Shown: piece by piece, positions 12,883 through 17,413 of the stretch
Position numbering within the stretch: position 1 is the stretch's first letter
Layout: the number at the start of each line of letters is the position of its first letter
Assembly: GCA_018679315.1 (NCBI GenBank)
Contig: JAHHLF010000304.1
Span: 1 to 17,413, forward strand
DNA: 17,413 nucleotides
Source: Bacteroidia bacterium
Lineage (GTDB): Bacteria; Bacteroidota; Bacteroidia; Flavobacteriales; Flavobacteriaceae
Reading direction: 5' to 3'
The notes under the pieces: generated by a model
What the model was told of the DNA's origin: nothing
The model's database searches: none
What the model saw: the letters and a program-made list of their open reading frames with translations, nothing else
Program-made: the position numbers and the translations under genes

Positions 12883-14175
12883 CTATGCAGTCACTTTCCG
12901 TTTTATGGTTTTGAAAGCCTGAACCAAATCATTTTTGAGATCTTCCAGGTTTTCCAATCCCAGTGACAGACGGATCAGATCTTTACTTACACCAGTTTCC
13001 AATTGCGCTTCATCACTTAACTGCTGATGCGTAGTACTGGCAGGATGGATAATTAGGGATTTGGTATCACCAATATTCGCCAGCAAGGAAAACAATTGTG
13101 TTTCATCGGCTATTTTCTTTGCTGAATCAAATCCTCCTTTAACCCCAAAAGTGACCAGGCTGCTTTGCCCGTTCGGTAAATACTTTTGAGCCAGGTCATA
13201 GAAGGGAGAAGTTGAAAGTCCGGGATAATTTACCCAGGTCACCTCTTCCCTTGTTGCCAGCCATTTAGCCAGTTCCAGGGCATTTTCGCTTTGTTTCTTT
13301 ATCCGTACTTCAAGTGTTTCGAGCCCCTGGAGGATTTGGAAAGCATTAAACGGACTCAGACAGGCCCCGTGATCTCGCAAACCTTCAACTCGCACCTTGG
13401 CTATAAATGCAGCCGGACCTAATGCTTCATGATACACTAATCCATGGTAGCCTGGTGAAGGTTCCGTGAACTCCGGAAACTTACCATTGGCCCACTCAAA
13501 AGTACCTGCATCGATGATGGCTCCGCCTAATGCCGTGCCATTACCATTGATATATTTTGTCAAGGAATGAATTACAATATTTGCCCCGTAATCAATTGGA
13601 TTCAGCAGGGCCGGAGAGGCCACCGTGTTATCTACAATAAAAGGAACGCGTGCTCTCTTTGCCTGGGCTGAAATAGCCTCAAGATCGAGCACATCCAGTT
13701 TAGGATTACCGAGAGATTCCACAAAGATGGCGCGTGTATTCTGCTGCACGGCCTTACTGAAGTTTTCCGGATCCGAGGGATCTACAAATGTGGTTGTAAT
13801 CCCTAAACGCGGTAATGTGACATTCAGCAAATTATACGTGCCCCCATAAAGGCTGTTCGAGGAGACGATATGGTCTCCACTGCGGAGCAATACCAACAAG
13901 GCAGTATTTAAAGCCGCTGTACCGGAAGAAGTGACTACTGAGGCTATACCGCCTTCCAAAGCAGCAAGCCGCTGTTCCAGGATATCATTTGTCGGATTGT
14001 TGATCCGTGTATAGATATTCCCGAATTCGGCCAATGAGAATAAATTGGCCGCATGATCAGAATTGTCAAATACATATGCCGTACTCTGATAAATTGGAAT
14101 GGCACGGGTTCCTCCGTGCTTTTTCGTGTCGTGACCTGCATGTAATGCCTGGGTCGAGAATTTTTGATCGCTCAT
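12883..14175 (-). CDS. metY: O-acetylhomoserine aminocarboxypropyltransferase (sulfhydrylase, MetY-type)
   Basis: A 430-residue PLP enzyme that converts O-acetylhomoserine and sulfide to homocysteine. The start was placed at the ATG at 14175 (MSDQKFSTQALHAGHD, a standard family N-terminus); the frame extends upstream to a TTG at 14250, but that stretch lies in the leader and looks non-coding. The PLP lysine is K207 in VIHSLTKYINGNGTALGG, D182 is in IVDNTVASP, and Y55-T-R57-INNPT and SSGTAAL complete the cofactor site. The insertion around residues 215-260 (GTFEWANGKFPEFTEPSPGYHG) distinguishes the longer MetY from MetZ/MetB. It is the first gene behind a SAM-I riboswitch, followed at 17 bp by metX. 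Confidence 0.93.
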   Translation of the reverse strand: MSDQKFSTQALHAGHDTKKHGGTRAIPIYQSTAYVFDNSDHAANLFSLAEFGNIYTRINNPTNDILEQRLAALEGGIASVVTSSGTAALNTALLVLLRSGDHIVSSNSLYGGTYNLLNVTLPRLGITTTFVDPSDPENFSKAVQQNTRAIFVESLGNPKLDVLDLEAISAQAKRARVPFIVDNTVASPALLNPIDYGANIVIHSLTKYINGNGTALGGAIIDAGTFEWANGKFPEFTEPSPGYHGLVYHEALGPAAFIAKVRVEGLRDHGACLSPFNAFQILQGLETLEVRIKKQSENALELAKWLATREEVTWVNYPGLSTSPFYDLAQKYLPNGQSSLVTFGVKGGFDSAKKIADETQLFSLLANIGDTKSLIIHPASTTHQQLSDEAQLETGVSKDLIRLSLGLENLEDLKNDLVQAFKTIKRKVTA

Positions 14176-14256
14176 GATTTTAAATTTTTTATTTAATAAT
14201 AGTTCAATAAAAAATCCAAACCCACCGGCTACAACCGGTTTCGAAATCAAAAAGTT

Positions 14257-14286
14257 AAAAAGAAGGAAAAGCTAAATGTATTAGCT
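14257..14286 (-). terminator. Putative SAM-controlled attenuator hairpin before metY
   Basis: In the metY sense, AGCTAA/TTAGCT with a TACAT loop forms a 6-bp stem starting 3 nt after the riboswitch P1 helix. It is followed by TTTCCTTCTTTTT. Placement and tail match the hairpin after the metH riboswitch, although the stem sequences differ, which supports conservation of structure rather than sequence. Confidence 0.5.
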
Positions 14287-14289
14287 GTT

Positions 14290-14407
14290 GTTATCTCCCC
14301 ACGCCATTTATTAAAATGTGTGATTAGAATGTAGCACCTTCTTGGCAAAAGTGGCCAAGGGTTGCTAAGGCTTCACAGGGTCTAATCCCTCCACCTTTCT
14401 TGATAAC
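14290..14407 (-). promoter_or_regulatory. SAM-I (S-box) riboswitch upstream of metY-metX-metZ
   Basis: On the minus strand, P1 is GTTATC (14402-14407) with GATAAC (14290-14295). Between them lie AAGAAAGGTGGAGGGA, ACCCTGTGAAGCCTTAGCAACC, a strong P3 hairpin CTTGGC/GCCAAG, and AAGGTGCTACATTCT. The core is nearly identical to the metH copy, while P3 and P4 differ. It should reduce synthesis of the homocysteine-forming enzymes when SAM is plentiful. Confidence 0.95.
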
Positions 14408-14437
14408 TATTCAATACGTGTTTGAACTTTGAAGCAA

Positions 14438-14467
14438 CAAATATAGGCAGTCATTTATTTCTACCAA
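14438..14467 (-). promoter_or_regulatory. Promoter of the metY riboswitch transcript
   Basis: On the minus strand, TATATTTG (14438-14445) matches the Bacteroidota -7 element TAnnTTTG exactly. TTG (14465-14467) lies 19 nt upstream. The predicted start is some 25 nt before the riboswitch P1 helix. Confidence 0.78.
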
Positions 14468-14482
14468 GTATTTTTAATACTT
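14466..14482. repeat. Perfect palindrome in the metK-metY gap
   Basis: AAGTATTTTTAATACTT has 7-bp arms with a 3-nt spacer. It starts 2 bp after the metK stop codon and overlaps two bases of the -33 TTG of the metY promoter. No T-run follows it in the metK direction, so it is a poor terminator. It could be a regulator site or an mRNA-end stabilising hairpin for metK. Confidence 0.5.
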
Positions 14483-14484
14483 CT

Positions 14485-15741
14485 TTACAAATTAAATGCC
14501 TGTTTAACAGCATCTACGCGGTCGAGCTTTTCCCATGTAAAGAGCTCCACTTCTTTCTCGATCCTGCCATTATACGGCGATTCAAATATTTTGGTCACCT
14601 TCCTGGGTTCCTTTCCCATATGGCCATAGGCCGCAGTCTCCCGATAAATGGGTTGCCGTAATTTTAAACGGGATTCAATAGCAAACGGACGCATATCAAA
14701 GAGTTCGGCCACTTTCCTTGCGATCTCACCATCACTCATAGCTACCTTAGCTGTCCCATAGGTTTCTACATTTATAGAAGTCGGCTCCACTACCCCAATA
14801 GCATAACTTACCTGGACCAGGATCTCGCTGGCCACTCCGGCTGCTACCAGGTTTTTTGCTGCGTGGCGGGCCGCATATGCCCCAGACCTGTCTACTTTGC
14901 TCGGGTCCTTGCCACTAAATGCACCTCCTCCATGCGCTCCTTTACCCCCGTATGTATCTACAATGATCTTACGTCCGGTAAGGCCGGTATCTCCATGAGG
15001 ACCTCCTATCACAAATTTACCTGTCGGGTTGATATGGTATTTGATATCCTCATCAAATAATTCCTGTATCTTTTCTGGAAGTTGGGCGATCACCCTTGGC
15101 ATTAATATTTTCTTTATATCAAATTGGATCTTTTCCAACATGGCATCATCACTGGCGGCAAAATCATCGTGTTGGGTAGATACCACAATGGTATCAATAC
15201 GCTGTGGCACATTGTCTTCTGAATACTCCAGTGTAACCTGGGCTTTTGCATCCGGGCGCAGATAGGTGATCTGGTCATTTTCCTTGCGAATTGCTGCCAA
15301 TTCCTGGAGTATGCGATGGGATATATCCAGGGCCAGCGGCATATAGTTTTCCGTTTCATTAGTGGCATAGCCGAACATCATCCCCTGATCTCCAGCACCT
15401 TGCTCCTCTTTAATACCCCGATCTACTCCCTGATTGATATCGGGAGACTGTTCATGAATAAGGGAGATGACCCCACAAGATTCGCCACTAAACTGGTATT
15501 CTCCCTTGGTATAGCCGATCTCGTTTATCACATCACGGGCGATCTGCTGCAGATCCACATAGGTGTTGCTATTGACCTCCCCTGCCAGGATCACCTGACC
15601 TGTCGTGACCATTGTTTCACAAGCTACCTTGCTCTCTGCATCAAAAGCCAAAAAATTATCCAATAAGGCATCACTGATCTGATCCGCGATCTTATCCGGA
15701 TGTCCTTCACTGACAGATTCGGATGTAAATAAATATGACAT
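14485..15741 (-). CDS. metK: S-adenosylmethionine synthetase
   Basis: A 418-residue enzyme that forms SAM from methionine and ATP. SEGHPDK (11-17) opens the ATP site. GAGDQGMMFGYA (115-126) is the methionine/ATP signature, and GGGAFSGKDPSKVDRSGAYA (271-290) is the phosphate-binding signature with the catalytic lysines. The length is slightly above E. coli MetK (384) owing to a longer central region and C-terminus, as in many Bacteroidota. It is transcribed separately from the metY group, whose promoter lies just behind its stop. It has no SAM-I riboswitch; instead its leader contains a long inverted repeat. The gene diverges from the deoxynucleoside kinase across 286 bp. Confidence 0.97.
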   Translation of the reverse strand: MSYLFTSESVSEGHPDKIADQISDALLDNFLAFDAESKVACETMVTTGQVILAGEVNSNTYVDLQQIARDVINEIGYTKGEYQFSGESCGVISLIHEQSPDINQGVDRGIKEEQGAGDQGMMFGYATNETENYMPLALDISHRILQELAAIRKENDQITYLRPDAKAQVTLEYSEDNVPQRIDTIVVSTQHDDFAASDDAMLEKIQFDIKKILMPRVIAQLPEKIQELFDEDIKYHINPTGKFVIGGPHGDTGLTGRKIIVDTYGGKGAHGGGAFSGKDPSKVDRSGAYAARHAAKNLVAAGVASEILVQVSYAIGVVEPTSINVETYGTAKVAMSDGEIARKVAELFDMRPFAIESRLKLRQPIYRETAAYGHMGKEPRKVTKIFESPYNGRIEKEVELFTWEKLDRVDAVKQAFNL

Positions 15742-15757
15742 ACATACTATGTTACGA

Positions 15758-15862
15758 GATGGATTTGGTATTGCGGTGAAAACAAGATCTGTGAAGATAC
15801 TGCTTTAGCATTTTTTGTAAACCGTTTCCGATTACCAGAGGTTGCAATCAGTCAAATCCATC
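15758..15862 (-). promoter_or_regulatory. Candidate structured RNA leader of metK
   Basis: In the metK sense, GATGGATTTG (15853-15862) can pair perfectly with CAAATCCATC (15758-15767) across 85 nt. Just inside, ATTGC (15844-15848) pairs with GCAAT (15770-15774) after a small internal loop of 4 and 2 nt. A short AGCA/TGCT hairpin lies within. The closing stem ends 16 nt before the metK ATG. It does not match SAM-I, and I could not fit the SAM-II or SAM-III core by eye. The same 10-bp inverted repeat could instead be a pair of protein sites. Confidence 0.4.
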
Positions 15863-15877
15863 CTCAAATACAGAAGT

Positions 15878-15885
15878 CAAAGATA
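15878..15885 (-). promoter_or_regulatory. Candidate metK promoter -7 element
   Basis: TATCTTTG on the minus strand matches TAnnTTTG exactly. It would place the start of the metK mRNA about 10 nt before the closing stem of the leader structure. No clear TTG sits at the expected -33 distance, so support is partial. Confidence 0.45.
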
Positions 15886-16027
15886 CAAATTCAGTAATGA
15901 TTTATAAATATCCTTCTAACTGTCGTTACTCTCTTTCCTTTCCCCGTATTTTTTTTCTCGGCTTGGGAAACCTTTGTATATTGTGTCCTGCTTAAAATTT
16001 AGCACTAACCATAAAATTGTTGACCTA

Positions 16028-16642
16028 ATGCACATTGCCGTTGCCGGAAATATCGGGGCAGGAAAGACCACATTAACTAAACTCCTATCCAAACATTATA
16101 AATGGGATGCCCATTATGAAGATGTTGTGGATAATCCTTACCTGGATGATTTCTATACCCAAATGGAACGCTGGAGTTTTAATCTGCAGATCTATTTCTT
16201 GAATAGCCGGTACCGACAGATATTAGCCATTCGTGAAAGCGGGAAAGATGTGATCCAGGATCGGACCATTTATGAAGATGCACACATATTTGCCCCAAAC
16301 CTTCACGCTATGGGGTTGATGACGAACCGGGATTTTCAAAATTATTCCAGCTTATTTGAGCTTATGGAAAGCCTGGTGATGCCCCCGGATCTGATGATCT
16401 ACCTACGCAGTACGATCCCTAACCTGGTAAACCAGATCCACAAGCGGGGTCGGGATTATGAGAATTCAATTTCTATTGATTATTTAAGTCGACTTAACGA
16501 ACGATACGAGGCCTGGGTCCAAAGCTATGAAAAGGGAAAGTTGCTTATCATAGATGTAGACAACCTCAACTTTGTAGACGATCCGGAACATTTAGGAGAG
16601 GTCATAACTAAGATAGATGGGGAGATCCACGGCTTGTTTTAG
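16028..16642 (+). CDS. Deoxynucleoside kinase (dNK/dGK family)
   Basis: A 204-residue kinase that phosphorylates a deoxynucleoside to its monophosphate for nucleotide salvage. The start was set at the ATG at 16028 (MHIAVAGNIGAGKTT); a TTG at 15974 would add 18 residues ahead of the P-loop without family support. G7-NIGAGKT-14 is the P-loop. E31-D is at the position of the catalytic acid, D78-RTIYED-84 is the DRS-like motif, and KRGRDYE (139-145) is the LID with phosphate-contacting arginines. Substrate preference (dA, dG, dC or dT) cannot be read securely. It diverges from metK and ends at a bidirectional terminator. Confidence 0.9.
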   Translation: MHIAVAGNIGAGKTTLTKLLSKHYKWDAHYEDVVDNPYLDDFYTQMERWSFNLQIYFLNSRYRQILAIRESGKDVIQDRTIYEDAHIFAPNLHAMGLMTNRDFQNYSSLFELMESLVMPPDLMIYLRSTIPNLVNQIHKRGRDYENSISIDYLSRLNERYEAWVQSYEKGKLLIIDVDNLNFVDDPEHLGEVITKIDGEIHGLF

Positions 16643-16662
16643 ACCTGGATAGATCTCATAAA

Positions 16663-16693
16663 AAAAGCCCCAAATCTACTATTTGAGGCTTTT
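16663..16693. terminator. Bidirectional intrinsic terminator between the kinase and pyrophosphatase genes
   Basis: AAAAGCC pairs with GGCTTTT, and CAAAT with ATTTG after one C/A mismatch, around a CTACT loop. A-run and T-run flanks on both sides let it work for both convergent genes (kinase stop at 16642, pyrophosphatase stop at 16713). Confidence 0.88.
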
Positions 16694-16712
16694 GTATTTT
16701 ATAAGCTGGCTC

Positions 16713-17413
16713 TTATTGTTCCTCGACTTCTTTCTCAACTTTCTTGACGATCTTAGCTTTTATATCCGTACCGATGCCTTCCTTTAAGTCTTTGATCTGC
16801 TTCAAGACCTCTTCCTCAGTACCTTCGATGAGCTGCTTCGTAAATTCCTTTTTCCCGTCTTTCATTGTCGTTGTGATCACGGTAGCAGATACGGTACCAT
16901 CTTCATTAGATTCTATGCTCACCTTAATATCTGCCTCAGCATCATGTCCTTCGTGCATAGCGCCCATATCAGCTTCGCTTTGGATCTTTTCGATCTCCGC
17001 TTTTACTTCCTCTTCGGTGCCTTTCATCACCCGCTCTGACGTATTTTCCTCCCCGTTTTCCATGGTCGTTGTCGTAATGGTTGCCGTAGCCATACCATCA
17101 TCTCCTTTTTCCATCTGAACACGTACCTCCTTTTTAGCTTCCTCTACCATTCTTTCACCGGCATATGTACTTGTTGCTTCAGAAGACATGGCAATACTTG
17201 GAGCGATTACAAGGGCAACAACAGACATTAACTTCAATAAGATGTTCAATGAAGGCCCAGATGTATCTTTAAAAGGATCTCCAACTGTATCACCAACAAC
17301 AGCGGCTTTGTGAGCATCGGTTCCTTTACGGCCATCGGCTTCAATCATTTTTTTGGCGTTATCCCATGCCCCCCCGGCGTTCGATTGGAAGATCGCCATT
17401 AAGACACCTGCTG
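16713..17413 (-). CDS. hppA: Membrane-bound ion-translocating pyrophosphatase, C-terminal part with repeated acidic tail
   Basis: The frame is open to the window edge, so the 5' part is missing. The first visible residues (AGVLMAIFQSNAGGAWDNAKK, then GDTVGDPFKDTSGPSLNILLKL and a last membrane helix VVALVIAPSIA) are the standard C-terminal end of H+/Na+-pumping pyrophosphatases, which couple pyrophosphate hydrolysis to ion export. Family members normally end soon after this helix. Here about 155 further residues follow, acidic and lysine-rich, containing two related units of about 49 residues (nt 16983-17129 and 16785-16931) that share VxxxE...DG..A.T..TTTM..G and GTEEEV...I. The C-terminus of this family faces away from the cytosol, so the tail is probably periplasmic. 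Ion specificity cannot be judged without the upstream residues. Confidence 0.93.
   Translation of the reverse strand, partial: AGVLMAIFQSNAGGAWDNAKKMIEADGRKGTDAHKAAVVGDTVGDPFKDTSGPSLNILLKLMSVVALVIAPSIAMSSEATSTYAGERMVEEAKKEVRVQMEKGDDGMATATITTTTMENGEENTSERVMKGTEEEVKAEIEKIQSEADMGAMHEGHDAEADIKVSIESNEDGTVSATVITTTMKDGKKEFTKQLIEGTEEEVLKQIKDLKEGIGTDIKAKIVKKVEKEVEEQ

Noticed and set aside
12874..14250. Longer TTG-initiated versions of metX (12874) and metY (14250), and likewise of the PagL-like gene (4024) and the kinase (15974)
   Set aside because: In each case an internal ATG sits exactly at the family-typical N-terminus, and the extra residues are non-conserved or fall in leader sequence.
15742..15973. 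A third SAM-I riboswitch in front of metK
   Set aside because: The S-box core strands (AGGTGGAGGGA, CTTAGCAACC and GGTGCTA) are absent on both strands of this gap.
15960..16027. A plus-strand promoter for the kinase gene around CCTTTGTATATTGTG
   Set aside because: AACCTTTG only partly matches the -7 consensus and no TTG lies at the right spacing, so I did not list it.

Overview
This window looks like a chromosomal segment from a member of the Flavobacteriia (Bacteroidota). The evidence is a gldA-type gliding-motility ABC ATPase, methionine synthase split into two genes, promoters matching the Bacteroidota -7 consensus TAnnTTTG with a TTG about 19 nt upstream, little sign of Shine-Dalgarno sequences, and membrane-pyrophosphatase, HXXEE, GIN-domain and four-helix-bundle genes common in that group. 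The species cannot be named from the sequence alone.

Layout. The left edge holds the 3' part of gldA (+). Everything from about 450 to 15740 is on the minus strand, and most of it is a sulfur-assimilation and methionine/SAM region. Read in the direction of transcription it runs: metK (SAM synthetase); a textbook promoter and SAM-I riboswitch; metY, metX, metZ, an Rrf2-type regulator and cysH (with its own promoter); a second promoter and SAM-I riboswitch; metH split into a homocysteine/zinc gene and a folate/B12/reactivation gene; a small four-helix-bundle gene inside a heptamer-repeat-bounded insertion; metF; then four envelope or unknown genes packed with 4-bp overlaps or short gaps (PagL-like lipid A deacylase, GIN-domain lipoprotein, serine hydrolase, HXXEE membrane protein). 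To the right, a plus-strand deoxynucleoside kinase diverges from metK and converges, across a bidirectional terminator, on the 3' end of a membrane pyrophosphatase gene with an unusual repeated acidic C-terminal tail.

How the genes work together. MetX activates homoserine. MetY and MetZ are two related PLP enzymes that can place sulfide on the activated homoserine to give homocysteine. CysH supplies reduced sulfur. The split MetH, with MetF supplying 5-methyltetrahydrofolate, methylates homocysteine to methionine, and MetK turns methionine into SAM. SAM feeds back through the two SAM-I riboswitches, each followed by a short hairpin and a U-rich tract that look like attenuators. metK has no SAM-I riboswitch, but its leader contains a long closing stem around about 85 nt that is worth testing as a separate regulatory RNA.

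The least explained structure is the roughly 600-bp segment between metH and metF. It carries a solitary S23/four-helix-bundle gene bounded by 7-bp-periodic arrays in inverted orientation. One array (11 copies) ends 12 bp before the metF start codon, and the other supplies the last codons and stop of metH. It resembles the layout of 23S rRNA intervening sequences, but sits in a protein-coding operon.
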